Shown here piece by piece: positions 24,193 through 32,816 of a stretch of 64,000 nucleotides of DNA (position 1 is its first letter; the number at the start of each line of letters is the position of its first letter). Location of the stretch: contig NZ_SNYO01000002.1 of NCBI RefSeq assembly GCF_004363095.1, forward strand, positions 744,001-808,000. The letters run 5' to 3'. Position numbers and translations under genes: made by a program. This stretch comes from Actinomycetospora succinea (GTDB lineage Bacteria > Actinomycetota > Actinomycetes > Mycobacteriales > Pseudonocardiaceae). Below the pieces are notes generated by a model. It saw only the letters and a program-made list of their open reading frames with translations. It was not told where the DNA came from and did no database searches.

Positions 24193-24799
24193 CGACGCCG
24201 CCCGTCGCGACCACGACGCCGACCGCGGCGAGGACGTCGCTGGGCCGGTGCCAGCCGGCGACCATCGTGGCCACGCCCGCGACCCCGGTGACCGCCACGG
24301 CGGCCAGGGCGGCGAGCGGGCGGAGCGCCCGGGGCACGACGAGCACCAGCGCCAGGCCGAGCGACGCCACGAGCGTGACGTGCCCGCTGGGCAGCGAGTT
24401 GCCCTCGAGCGAGTCGGGCCGGACGAGGCCGGCCTTGAGCGCCTGGGTCACCAGCTGCGCGCCGAGCACCAGCGCCACGACCCCCACCGCGCGGTCACCC
24501 CGCCCGCGGGCGAGGGCCACGCCGGCCAGCGCGACCACGGCGAGCGCGACCGTCGGCACCCCGACGAGCTCGAGGACGCCGAGCCCTTCGCTGCGCAGCC
24601 CGACGCCGGTGGCCGCCTCGAGGACGGCGTCGTCGAGGGCCCGCCCGGTCGGGTCGAGGACGGCGAGGACGTAGGCGCCGATCACGGTGGCGGCCCCGAG
24701 GAGCACCGCGAGCACCGCGGCGACCCGTGGTGTCGACCCGGTGCGCCGGGGCGGCGCGTCGAGCAGGGGCACCGTGGGTGCGGCGGCGAGCGGGATCAT
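24140..24799 (-). CDS. PAP2-type membrane phosphatase
   Basis: A 219-residue membrane protein of about six helices. The PAP2 signature is split as KAGLVRP, then NSLPSGHVTL and AGWHRPSDVLAA. The last motif has the catalytic His and Asp, but the usual SR pair before it is replaced by MVA, so activity is uncertain. Members dephosphorylate phosphatidic acid or prenyl diphosphates; next to WS/DGAT it could supply diacylglycerol. The ATG at 24799 (GGAG 5 bases upstream) is preferred over the GTG at 24808. Confidence 0.8.
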   Translation of the reverse strand: MIPLAAAPTVPLLDAPPRRTGSTPRVAAVLAVLLGAATVIGAYVLAVLDPTGRALDDAVLEAATGVGLRSEGLGVLELVGVPTVALAVVALAGVALARGRGDRAVGVVALVLGAQLVTQALKAGLVRPDSLEGNSLPSGHVTLVASLGLALVLVVPRALRPLAALAAVAVTGVAGVATMVAGWHRPSDVLAAVGVVVATGGVVTLAGAMLPGRRRPRSA

Positions 24800-24868
24800 G
24801 CGCTCCACGTTCCGGGCGGGCGGTGTGGCCGGGCTGACGGCGGCCTGTGGGGAGGCTGAGAACGCCGA

Positions 24869-24902
24869 CGGCCGGGCCCCGCGAGGTGCGGGGCCCGGCC
24901 GT
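24869..24902. terminator. Hairpin terminator
   Basis: A long stem (ACGGCCGGGCCCCGC paired with GCGGGGCCCGGCCGT) downstream of the first sortase gene on the minus strand and upstream of the PAP2 gene. Confidence 0.75.
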
Positions 24903-24920
24903 CGTCGAGTGCCGGGAAGG

Positions 24921-25562
24921 CTAGGCGCGGTAGGCCTCCACGGCGTGGCCGAAGACCACGATGTTGTCCTCGTAGCTGCGGACGTCGCTGTCGAACTCGC
25001 CGCCGCAGGTGATCAGCCGCAGCTCCGGGCCCGTGGTCGGGCCGTAGACCTGCACGGTCGGGAAGGCGTTCTTCGACACCTCGTCGACGCGGTCCACCGC
25101 GTAGACGACCGTGACGCCGTCGGTGCGCTCGATGAGCACCTGGTCGCCGGCCGCGACGTCGGCGAGACGGGCGAACCCGCCGTCGACGCCGTGGTAGTTG
25201 ACGTGCGAGGCGTAGATCGCCGGACCGGCCTCGCCGGGGGCCGCCCCGCCGCGGTAGTGGCCGACGGTCGTGGCGTCCCCGGGAACCTCCAGGCGACGGT
25301 CCTCGGTCTGCCCCAGCTCGGAGAGCTGCCGGGTGTCGACGCCGATCGACGGGATCCGCAGGTTCGCGGTGCCGGCGGCGTCGAGGGGCAGCGTGACCTC
25401 CGTGCGCTGGGCCGGCAGCTCGACGCTGGCCGGGCCGGTGCGCTGGACGAGGTCACCCGAGAGGTAGGCCGCCACCGCGAGCAGCGCGATGACGATGACG
25501 ATGCCGATCGTGACGCGGGTGGTGCCGCGGGCACCGGGCTTCTTCTCCGTCGTGGCAGCCAT
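24921..25562 (-). CDS. Class F-like sortase 1
   Basis: A 213-residue membrane-anchored transpeptidase: short cytoplasmic start, one transmembrane helix (about 17-34), then the sortase domain. Catalytic His120 is in IYASHVNYHG and Cys186 in LRLITCGG; Arg195 in DVRSYEDN is the nearest Arg. It should cleave a C-terminal sorting signal and attach the protein to the wall. It is 5 bp downstream of the Excalibur-protein gene in the same direction, so that protein is the prime substrate candidate. The start at 25562 has AGGG 9 bases upstream. Confidence 0.9.
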   Translation of the reverse strand: MAATTEKKPGARGTTRVTIGIVIVIALLAVAAYLSGDLVQRTGPASVELPAQRTEVTLPLDAAGTANLRIPSIGVDTRQLSELGQTEDRRLEVPGDATTVGHYRGGAAPGEAGPAIYASHVNYHGVDGGFARLADVAAGDQVLIERTDGVTVVYAVDRVDEVSKNAFPTVQVYGPTTGPELRLITCGGEFDSDVRSYEDNIVVFGHAVEAYRA

Positions 25563-25567
25563 GGTGA

Positions 25568-26794
25568 TCAGCCCTGCCGCGCGTAGCGACGGACGAGGAC
25601 CAGGCCGGTGGCGCCGAGGCCGCCGACCGCGCTCGCCGCGAGGGCGATCTCGACGGGCGAGGCGCCGGAGGAGGTGCTGCCGTCGCCGGTCGAGACACCG
25701 CCCTCGGGGTAGCTGGCGTAGTCGACCTCGTCGTTGTCGCTGTTCCACTCGCAGGCCTCGCCGTCGTCGTCACGGTCGAGACGGAACGGGTCCGAGCGGT
25801 CCCAGTCGAGGATGGCGTTGGCCTCGTCGTAGGTCAGCTCGTCGCAATCGACGTCGTAGCGGTGGGTCCAGTAGGCGCCCCACCACTCGTTCGAGACGTA
25901 CGTGGTGTTGAAGTTGATCGTGGTGTTGTGCTCGATCACGGTCGGGCAGAGGTGCTTGACGACGTCACGCAGGTGGTCGAGGCAGACGTGCACGTCGGTC
26001 GTGTCCAGACCGCGGCAGAAGCCCTGCAGCTGGGTGCTGAGCTTGTCGAGACCGGACGTGCCGGTGGGGAACTGCAGCTGCGAGATCGCGTTCAGGCAGG
26101 CGTCGTTGACGTTGTCGAAGTTCCCGTCCGCATCGGGCTTCGGGATGTTCGTCGGCAGGCCCGGGAGCTTGATCGGGTTGGCGCCGGCGTCCGGGAGCAG
26201 GTCGCTGATGACGTCCTGGATCGGCTTGACGCCGTTCTCGACGATCGCGGCGGACGGCGTGGTCGGCGCCGTGGTGGCGTCGGTCGACTCCTGGTCCGCG
26301 TTCTCCTGGTCCGAGTTCTCCTGGTCCGAGTTCTCCTGGTCCGCGTTCTCCTGGCCGGCGTTCGGGACGACCGGGCTCGGGGCGACGGCCGGGGCACGGT
26401 CGGCGACGTTGCTGTCGTTCGCGCCGCCGGTGGTCGAGCCGGTGTCGGCGCTGCCGTTGTCGACGCTGCCGGTCTCGGGGACGACGGAGGTCGAGCCGCC
26501 CGACGTCGACGGAGTCGTCGTCGTGGGGGCCGTCGTCGTGGTGGTGTCCGACGCGGCGTCGGAGGCGCCGCCCGCGCTCCCGGAGCCGGAGCCGTCGGTG
26601 ATCGCGGTCGAGCCCGAGGACTCGCCGTCGTCGCAGACGCCCGCGATCCAGGTGTAATCCTGCGCCTCGCAGGTGTCCTTGTCGTCGATGCCGGCGACGG
26701 GCGCCGCGAGGGCGAGCCCCGGGGCGATCACCGCAAGTCCCACACAGCCGGCCAGCACGACCGCGGCGCTGCGGCTGCTCCGTCGACCCCTCAT
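25568..26794 (-). CDS. Secreted Excalibur-domain surface protein with QENxD repeats
   Basis: A 408-residue exported protein. Signal peptide ends at about residue 31 (GLALAAP). A low-complexity Ser/Thr/Gly region follows, then pentapeptide repeats QENADQENSDQENSD (five units), a Cys-containing middle region, and an Excalibur Ca-binding domain (DVDCDELTYDEANAI, DRDDDGEACEW). At the end YPEGGVSTGDGS precedes a hydrophobic helix and a basic tail RRYARQG: the layout of a wall-sorting signal without LPXTG. It is upstream of sortase 1 in one operon. AGGGGAG precedes the ATG at 26794. Confidence 0.85.
   Translation of the reverse strand: MRGRRSSRSAAVVLAGCVGLAVIAPGLALAAPVAGIDDKDTCEAQDYTWIAGVCDDGESSGSTAITDGSGSGSAGGASDAASDTTTTTAPTTTTPSTSGGSTSVVPETGSVDNGSADTGSTTGGANDSNVADRAPAVAPSPVVPNAGQENADQENSDQENSDQENADQESTDATTAPTTPSAAIVENGVKPIQDVISDLLPDAGANPIKLPGLPTNIPKPDADGNFDNVNDACLNAISQLQFPTGTSGLDKLSTQLQGFCRGLDTTDVHVCLDHLRDVVKHLCPTVIEHNTTINFNTTYVSNEWWGAYWTHRYDVDCDELTYDEANAILDWDRSDPFRLDRDDDGEACEWNSDNDEVDYASYPEGGVSTGDGSTSSGASPVEIALAASAVGGLGATGLVLVRRYARQG
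26289..26363 (-). repeat. 15-bp tandem repeat, five units
   Basis: Five 15-bp units (type TCCTGGTCCGAGTTC, with GA/GC variation; the fifth differs at a few bases) lie in frame in the Excalibur protein and encode the QENxD pentapeptides. Likely to vary in copy number between strains. Confidence 0.85.
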
Positions 26795-27244
26795 CGCTAC
26801 TCCCCTTCGAGCGCTGTTGGCCGAGTACGTTCGGCCGTTCGCTTGACGCTTCGCACGGAGAGTCACCGCTGTTACCAGCCCTTGCGGATCTCATGCCCGA
26901 TGGCGGAGAGACCACTCGAATGGTTGACGCGTCGCGGTCCTCGCTCCGGGAACGCAGGGCTCCCAGGCCGTGACCCGGCCGTGACCACTGCAGATGCGAA
27001 CGCCGCGGGATCTCCACCCCAGCCGTCGTGGGGTCTCGCCCACTCTCTCCACGACAGCACGCCCGTCCCGGCACTCCCGTGCACGATCGGGACGCGGCGA
27101 TCACGGTCCGTCGCCGAGCCATCGACATCGCTCACGCGGTCTTGACCAGCGCGTACCCATCGGTAGTCCGCGGCGTTAGGACGATCGGGGGCGCCGCCGG
27201 GCGACGACCCCGACACATCGGGCGAGCACGGATCGGGTCGGGAC
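26795..27244. other. Divergent promoter region of the sortase/Excalibur cluster
   Basis: No gene is evident in these 450 bp. GTCAC-N4-GTTAC at 26862-26875 is a direct GTNAC repeat similar to MtrA-type sites (inference) and faces the minus-strand Excalibur gene. TTGACC (27142-27147) with TAGTCC (27164-27169), 16-bp spacer, is a plausible -35/-10 for the plus-strand Excalibur gene at 27245. Confidence 0.5.
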
Positions 27245-27904
27245 ATGGTGCACGGACGTCGACGCGTCGCAGGCGCGCTGATCGGGCTGGTGGCGGCGGG
27301 GATGATCGGCACGGCCGGGGTCGCCGTGGCGGACGACGGTGACTCCGGTGGCGGGGGCAGCCTCGGCGACCTCATCGGCGGACTCGTCGACACCGTCACC
27401 GGGATCATCCCGGGCACGGACGACCTGCCCGAGATCCCCGAGGTGCCGCTCCCGACCGGAACGTCGACGAGCACCCCGACGTCGAGCTCCTCGGCGCCGC
27501 CGTCGCACTCCTACGACCACCACGAGCACTACCACCCGTGGGTCCCGCCGGTCGTCTACGGCCCGGGGAGCACGTACTACACCTACGTGGCGCCGGCACG
27601 CCCCGCGCACCTGCTGAACTGCTACGACTTCGCCGACCCGGCCGACGCGCAGGCCGTGCTCATCGCCGACCCGTCGGACCCGAACAACCTCGACGGCGAC
27701 AACGACGGCCGGGCCTGCGAGTGGGGCGTCGGTGGGCCGCGGGACTACCGCGGCTACCCGGTCGGCGGCATCGCGGCCGGCGACGGGTCCGACAGCGGCC
27801 CGACGATCGGCCAGCTGATCGCCCTGGGCTTCCTGGGGATCGGCGCGGGCGCCGGGGTCGTGCGGGGCGGGCAGCTCGTGGCCGCCCGCCGGGAGAACGC
27901 CTGA
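27245..27904 (+). CDS. Secreted Excalibur-domain surface protein 2
   Basis: A 219-residue exported protein with a signal peptide (RRRVAGALIGLVAAGMIGTA, cleavage after VAVA), a Ser/Thr-rich linker, a His/Tyr/Pro segment (YDHHEHYHPW) and an Excalibur domain (LLNCYDFADPADAQAV, DGDNDGRACEW). The end has YPVGGIAAGDGS, then a hydrophobic helix and a basic tail, parallel to the protein at 25568. It is followed after 1 bp by sortase 2, so enzyme and likely substrate are co-expressed. Confidence 0.85.
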   Translation: MVHGRRRVAGALIGLVAAGMIGTAGVAVADDGDSGGGGSLGDLIGGLVDTVTGIIPGTDDLPEIPEVPLPTGTSTSTPTSSSSAPPSHSYDHHEHYHPWVPPVVYGPGSTYYTYVAPARPAHLLNCYDFADPADAQAVLIADPSDPNNLDGDNDGRACEWGVGGPRDYRGYPVGGIAAGDGSDSGPTIGQLIALGFLGIGAGAGVVRGGQLVAARRENA

Positions 27905-27905
27905 C

Positions 27906-28571
27906 GTGGCGGCTCAGGAGGCACCGCCCGTCGAGTCGGGCGAGAAGGGCGTCCTCGAGCGGGCGACCGGCAAGCTGACGGCCCTGATCCTCGCCGTCCT
28001 GGCCGTCGGCGTGCTCGTCGCGCTGTTCACCGGGGACAGCGGTGACGAGGGCCCGCGCGCCGTCTCGCTGCCGCCCGCGGAACGGGCGGCCGTCACCATC
28101 CCGCTCGCCGCGGCGCAGATGACCGGCATCGACGCCCCGTCGATCGGGCTCGCCTCCGAGGACACGACGAGCCTCGGCCTGCGGGACGACAACTCGCTCG
28201 ACGTCCCGCGGAGCGCGTCCACGGTCGGCTGGTACGCGAACGGCGCCAGCCCCGGCACGGTCGGCCCCGCGGTGCTCGCCGCGCACGTCAACTTCCGCGG
28301 CGAGGCGGGCGCCTTCGCGCGGCTCGGGGAGCTGGCGCCGGGCGCGACCGTCGAGGTCCACCGGGACGATGACACGACCGCGGTGTTCAGCGTCGACCGC
28401 GTCGAGCGGGTCGCGAAGGACGCGTTCCCCACCGAGGCCGTCTACGCGCCCACCGCGGACAGCGAGATCCGGCTGATCACCTGCGGCGGGGTGTTCGACG
28501 AGCGCACGCGCAGCTACGAGGACAACATCGTCGTCTTCGGTCACCTCACCGAGGCCTACCGCCCGCTCTGA
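27906..28571 (+). CDS. Class F-like sortase 2
   Basis: A 221-residue sortase with one N-terminal transmembrane helix (about 24-42). His127 is in LAAHVNFRG and Cys193 in IRLITCGG; Arg200 and Arg202 follow in FDERTRSYEDN. Close paralog of sortase 3 (28646) and more distant from sortase 1. It begins 1 bp after the Excalibur gene, so they form an operon. The GTG start is given by this spacing. Confidence 0.9.
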   Translation: MAAQEAPPVESGEKGVLERATGKLTALILAVLAVGVLVALFTGDSGDEGPRAVSLPPAERAAVTIPLAAAQMTGIDAPSIGLASEDTTSLGLRDDNSLDVPRSASTVGWYANGASPGTVGPAVLAAHVNFRGEAGAFARLGELAPGATVEVHRDDDTTAVFSVDRVERVAKDAFPTEAVYAPTADSEIRLITCGGVFDERTRSYEDNIVVFGHLTEAYRPL

Positions 28572-28645
28572 TCGTCCGAACGAACCTCACCGCCACCCGC
28601 GCGGCGACGTGAACTCGACCGACCCGGAGGGGCATCCTCGATCGG

Positions 28646-29260
28646 GTGACCGGACGTCTCACCGCCTTCGTCCTCGCCCTGCTGGCGATCGGTGTGCTCG
28701 TCGCGGTGTTCAGCGGCAGCGGTGACCAGACCCCGCCGCCCCCGACCCTGGCGCCCGGCCAGCGGGAGTCGGTGCCGATGCCGATGGCGCCGGCCGACAT
28801 CGCCGCCATCGACATCCCCGCGATCGGGCTGTCGACCGACGACACGACCGACCTCGGCCTGCGTGCCGACAACTCCCTCGACGTCCCGCGCCGCGCGTCC
28901 ACGGTCGGCTGGTACGAGGAGAGCGCCAGCCCCGGCGCGGTCGGCCCCGCGGTCCTCGCGGCGCACGTCAACCTCCGCGGCGACCACGGAGCGTTCGCCC
29001 GTATCGGGCTGATGGCGCCCGGTCAGACCGTCGAGGTGCACCGCGACGACGACACCACCGCGGTGTTCACCGTCGATCGCGTCGACCAGGTCGCGAAGGA
29101 CGCCTTCCCCACGCAGGCCGTCTACGCGCCCACCCCGGACAGCCAGATCCGGCTGATCACCTGCGGCGGCGCGTTCGACCACCGCGCGATCAGCTACGAG
29201 GACAACATCGTCGTCTACGGCCACCTGACCAGCGCCTACCGCGAGGGGAAGGCCGACTAG
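28646..29260 (+). CDS. Class F-like sortase 3
   Basis: A 204-residue sortase, near-duplicate of sortase 2 through DDTTAVFxVDRV, KDAFPTxAVYAPT and LITCGG. His107 and Cys173 are present; the Arg before SYEDN found in sortases 1 and 2 is Ile here, and Arg180 (FDHRAIS) is the only nearby Arg. One N-terminal transmembrane helix. The GTG start lacks a well-spaced ribosome site (GGAGGGG lies ~14 bases upstream), so the start could be misjudged. A tandem duplication is the simplest origin. Confidence 0.88.
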   Translation: MTGRLTAFVLALLAIGVLVAVFSGSGDQTPPPPTLAPGQRESVPMPMAPADIAAIDIPAIGLSTDDTTDLGLRADNSLDVPRRASTVGWYEESASPGAVGPAVLAAHVNLRGDHGAFARIGLMAPGQTVEVHRDDDTTAVFTVDRVDQVAKDAFPTQAVYAPTPDSQIRLITCGGAFDHRAISYEDNIVVYGHLTSAYREGKAD

Positions 29261-29274
29261 GCGACGTAGGCGAA

Positions 29275-29309
29275 GGCCGCGCGAACCCGGGGGGAGGGTC
29301 CGCGCGGCC
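29275..29309. terminator. Hairpin terminator at convergent junction
   Basis: GGCCGCGCG (29275-29283) pairs with CGCGCGGCC (29301-29309). It lies between sortase 3 and the convergent glycosyltransferase gene. Confidence 0.65.
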
Positions 29310-29346
29310 CTCGCGCGCACCGGCGGAGCCGGTCGTGCAGCAGCGC

Positions 29347-31371
29347 TCAGGGACGAGAGGCGCTCAGGTCGTACACGGTGCGCCCTCCGACGTCGATCGG
29401 CGTGAAGTTCCCCTCGATCCAGGTACGGATCTCACCGCTCGTCCCCCGTGCGCCGGGACCGCCGTTCCGGGGGAGATCGTCACGGGTCGTCCCCCCGCCG
29501 GGGCCACCGCCCTCGACGTAGTAGCGCACCTGGCCCGACGCGATCGCGGCCTGGAACTCGGCGAGGGTCGGCGCCGGATCGCTGCCCATGAAGCCGCCCA
29601 TCGCCATCACCGGCACGCCGCTCGCGAGCTGGAGCGACGCGGCGCTCTGCGCGCCCGTCGTGGCCGCCGCCCATCGCGTCCCGGCGCTCTGGAGCAGGGC
29701 CACGACCTGCGGCGACGGGGTCTCTCCTTCCGGACCACCCATCCCGCCGGCCCGTGCCCGGTCGCCGCCGTCGCGTCGGTCGCCGGGCATCCCCCCGGGG
29801 CCGCCCATGCCTCCGCCGGGGCCGGCGCCGACGATCGAGCCCTGGTGCGGGGTCGCCGCGGTCTGAGCGGCGAACGCTGTCGAGCCGCCGAGCACCGCGA
29901 CCAGCGCGGCGACGACGCCGGCCACCGTCGCGGCCCGGCCCCACCGGACCGCCGGGGCGAGCACCGCGACCGTCCCGACGATCCCGGCGACCAGCAGCAC
30001 CCAGCGCGCCCAGGGCAGCCAGTCGTGCTGCGTGAGGATCACCGCGCTCCAGGCGGCCGTGCCCGCGACGACCACGGCGAGCACGATCCGCGCGCCGAGC
30101 GCGTCGCGGCGCCGCCACAGGACCGAGGCGCCGACCGCCGTGGTCAGCGCGATCCCCGGCGCCAGCGCGACGGCGTAGTAGGGGTGGATGATCCCGCTCA
30201 TCGCGCTGAAGACCACCGCGTGCACGAGCGTCCAGGTGCCGCCGAGGATCAGCAGCGCGCGGGTGCGGTCGGTGCGCGGAGCGCGGCGCAGGAGCCAGAG
30301 CGCGGCCACGAGCAGGACCAGCGCGGCCGGGAGCAGCCACGACGCCTGGCCCGAGAACTCGGACGTGAACAGGCGCTGCACGCCCGGCGAGCCGCCGAAG
30401 CCACCGCCGCCGGGGCCGCCGCCCATACCGCCCGGGCCGGCCATGCCGCCGGGAGGGCCGCCGGCGGGCATTCCCCCGGGCGTGCCACCGCCGCCGGGTC
30501 CGCCGCGGCCGCCGCCCTCGTCGCCCAGGATGCGGCCCAGCCCGTTGTAGCCGAGCGCGAGCTCGAGCAGCGAGTTGGTCGTGGACCCGCCGATGTAGGG
30601 CCGCGACGAGGCCGGCCAGAGCTCGACGAGCGCGACGTACCAGCCCGCCGAGACGATCATCGCGGCGCCGCCGGCGAGGAGGTCGCCGATCCGGCGGCGC
30701 AGCCGCGACGGCGCGCCGACGAGCACGGCGAGCGCCAGCGCCGGCACGACGAGCAGCACCTGCAGCTGCTTGGTGAGGAAGCCCAGGCCGACGAGCGCGC
30801 CGGTCGCGACCAGCCACCACGTGCCGGCGCGCCGGCCGGCGGCGTCGATCGCGCGGGTCGTCGTGTACGTCGCGGCGACCATCGTCAGCACGAGCATCGC
30901 GTCCGGGTTGTTGAACCGGAACATCAGCACGGCGACGGGCGTCGCCGCGAGCAGCGCGCCGGCCGCGAGGGCCGTGCGCGGGCCCGACCAGCGCCGCACC
31001 ACGAGGTAGAGCAGGCCGACCGACGCGACGCCCATGAGCGCCTGCGGGACGAGCATCGACCAGCTCGAGAACCCGAAGATCCGCCCGGACAGCGCCATGA
31101 CCCACAGCGAGGCCGGCGGCTTGTCGACGGTGATCAGGCCCGGCGCGTCGAGCGCGCCGAACAACCACGCCTTCGGCGACTGCGTCCCGGCCTGCACGGC
31201 GGCCGCGTAGAAGGAGTTCGCCCAGCCCGAGGCGCCGAGGTTCCACAGGTACGTGACGGCGGTGGCGCCGAGCAGGGCGAGCAGCGCCGGGCGCACCCAG
31301 CGCGGGTCCCCGGTCGCGGCGGGCGGCGGGGCCGGGGACGCGGCGACGTCGGGGGCGGTCGCGGTGCTCAT
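29347..31371 (-). CDS. GT39-type membrane glycosyltransferase (YkcB-like), copy 1
   Basis: A 674-residue polytopic GT-C enzyme that probably moves a sugar from a polyprenyl phosphate to a surface acceptor. Shared family marks: WANSFYAAAVQAGTQSPKAW, ITVDKPPASLWVMALSGR, MFRFNNPDAMLVL and SRPYIGGSTTNS. A long extracytoplasmic Gly/Met/Pro-rich insertion (GGMPAGGPPGGMAGPGGMGG) follows GYNGLGRILGDEG; a second lies before the soluble C-terminal domain ending VGGRTVYDLS. Third gene of an operon with a second GT39 enzyme and a GT2-GtrA protein, which likely makes and flips the lipid donor. Confidence 0.88.
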   Translation of the reverse strand: MSTATAPDVAASPAPPPAATGDPRWVRPALLALLGATAVTYLWNLGASGWANSFYAAAVQAGTQSPKAWLFGALDAPGLITVDKPPASLWVMALSGRIFGFSSWSMLVPQALMGVASVGLLYLVVRRWSGPRTALAAGALLAATPVAVLMFRFNNPDAMLVLTMVAATYTTTRAIDAAGRRAGTWWLVATGALVGLGFLTKQLQVLLVVPALALAVLVGAPSRLRRRIGDLLAGGAAMIVSAGWYVALVELWPASSRPYIGGSTTNSLLELALGYNGLGRILGDEGGGRGGPGGGGTPGGMPAGGPPGGMAGPGGMGGGPGGGGFGGSPGVQRLFTSEFSGQASWLLPAALVLLVAALWLLRRAPRTDRTRALLILGGTWTLVHAVVFSAMSGIIHPYYAVALAPGIALTTAVGASVLWRRRDALGARIVLAVVVAGTAAWSAVILTQHDWLPWARWVLLVAGIVGTVAVLAPAVRWGRAATVAGVVAALVAVLGGSTAFAAQTAATPHQGSIVGAGPGGGMGGPGGMPGDRRDGGDRARAGGMGGPEGETPSPQVVALLQSAGTRWAAATTGAQSAASLQLASGVPVMAMGGFMGSDPAPTLAEFQAAIASGQVRYYVEGGGPGGGTTRDDLPRNGGPGARGTSGEIRTWIEGNFTPIDVGGRTVYDLSASRP

Positions 31372-31389
31372 CGGATCTCCGGGTTCATG

Positions 31390-31438
31390 ATCGTGGGGGA
31401 AATCCTGACGTTGGACGTGAGCGTGGCCACGGTGCTGG
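31390..31438 (+). repeat. Interspersed intergenic repeat, copy 3 (diverged)
   Basis: ATCGTGGGGGAAATCCTGAC and GAGCGTGGCCACGGTGCTGG follow the consensus of the copies at 15590 and 63732 with more mismatches. It lies in the 118-bp gap between the GT39 and GT2-GtrA genes. Confidence 0.55.
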
Positions 31439-31489
31439 CGCCTCCGGCGCGGCAGCTCCGCTTCGCTGCGTGCCGCCTGCTGGCCCCGG

Positions 31490-32746
31490 TCACGCGCGCT
31501 GGCGGCGCGGGTGGAAGACCCAGGCGCGGTAGGCGACGAAGCGCAGGAGGGTCGCGACGAGGTTGGCGACGATCAGCACGGCGAGCTCGACGGCGTGCGA
31601 GGCCGCCGGGGCGAGGACGCCGAGCAGGGCCAGCGAGCCGGACGTCAGCACCAGTCCGAGACCGAACACCACGAGGCCCTCGACCTGGCTGCGGCCGGCG
31701 TGGCGGCGCCCGCGGATGCCGAAGGTCAGGCGGCGGTTGGCCGCGGTGTTCGCGACGGCCGTGATCACGAGCGCCAGCAGGTTCGACGGCTGCGGCCCGA
31801 GCACGCCCCGGAAGAGCGTGTAGAGCAGCAGGAACGCGAGCGTCGAGATCACGCCGATCGCGGCGAAGCGCACCATCTGGCCGGTCAGGCCCGGGGTCAC
31901 GCCGGCCATCTCGTCCGGCGACGGCTCCGCGGCCAGGGGCTCGCGGCCGAACTCCTCGCGCAGCCGGGCCACCGGCAGCGCGCCGGTCGCGAGCGCGTGC
32001 CCGACGCGGGCGACGCCCTTGAGGTCGGCGATCGCGGTGGAGACGACGTCGACGCGCGAGTCCGGGTCGTCGACCCAGTCGACGGGGACCTCGTGGATCC
32101 GCAGGCCCGAGCGCTCGGCGAGCACCAGGAGCTCGGTGTCGAAGAACCACCCGGTGTCCTCGACCAGCGGCAGCAGCCGGCGGGCGACGTCGGCGCGGAT
32201 CGCCTTGAACCCGCACTGCGCGTCGGAGAACCGCGCCCGCAGCGTCCCGCGCAGCAGCACGTTGTAGCAGCGCGAGATCACCTCCCGCTTCACGCCGCGC
32301 ACCACCCGCGAGGTCGGCGCGAGCCGGGAGCCGATCGCGAGGTCGGAGTGCCCGGAGATCAGCGGGGCGACCAGCGGGAACAGGGCGTTGAGGTCGGTCG
32401 AGAGGTCGACGTCCATGTAGGCGAGCACCGGCGCGTCCGACGCCGACCACACCGTGCGCAGGGCGCGCCCGCGGCCCTTCTCGTCGAGGTGCACGACGGC
32501 GACCTCGGCGAACTCGTCGGCCAGCGCGTCGGCGACGGCCAGCGTGGTGTCGGTGCTGGCGTTGTCCGCGACCGTGATCCGGAAGGCGTAGGGGAAGTTC
32601 TCGGTGAGGTGGCGGTGCAGCCGCCGGACGCACGGGCCGAGGTCGCGCTCCTCGTTGTGGACGGGGACGACGACGTCGAGCACGGCGCCTCCGGTCGCCT
32701 CGACGGGAGCGGCGAAGGGGGCGCGGAGCGGGGTCGCTGCGGTCAT
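31490..32746 (-). CDS. GT2 glycosyltransferase fused to GtrA domain
   Basis: A 418-residue fusion. Residues 20-260 are a GT-A family 2 enzyme of the polyprenyl-phosphate sugar synthase type (VVPVHNEERDLGPCVR, ADNASTDTT, AYMDVDLSTDL with the Asp cluster, DAQCGFKAIR). Residues about 290-415 are a four-helix GtrA-like domain (MVRFAAIGVISTLAFLLLYT, NRRLTFGIRG), a presumed flippase for the polyprenyl-linked sugar. It sits between two GT39 transferases that would use such a donor. The ATG at 32746 has no strong ribosome site. Confidence 0.9.
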   Translation of the reverse strand: MTAATPLRAPFAAPVEATGGAVLDVVVPVHNEERDLGPCVRRLHRHLTENFPYAFRITVADNASTDTTLAVADALADEFAEVAVVHLDEKGRGRALRTVWSASDAPVLAYMDVDLSTDLNALFPLVAPLISGHSDLAIGSRLAPTSRVVRGVKREVISRCYNVLLRGTLRARFSDAQCGFKAIRADVARRLLPLVEDTGWFFDTELLVLAERSGLRIHEVPVDWVDDPDSRVDVVSTAIADLKGVARVGHALATGALPVARLREEFGREPLAAEPSPDEMAGVTPGLTGQMVRFAAIGVISTLAFLLLYTLFRGVLGPQPSNLLALVITAVANTAANRRLTFGIRGRRHAGRSQVEGLVVFGLGLVLTSGSLALLGVLAPAASHAVELAVLIVANLVATLLRFVAYRAWVFHPRRQRA

Positions 32747-32816
32747 GATCGCAGCGTCGGAGCCGTCCGTGGACGGGTCGTGTGCCGAACCTGTGGCTGC
32801 GCTGTGGGCCTCCACG

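Noticed and set aside
25568-27904. LPXTG or LAXTG motifs in the Excalibur proteins
   Set aside because: None is present before the C-terminal helix; GLGATGL occurs inside the hydrophobic helix of one protein only and is not in sorting position.
29335-31764. An 809-codon plus-strand frame opposite the GT39 gene
   Set aside because: Antisense shadow of a polytopic membrane protein; no domain or ribosome site.
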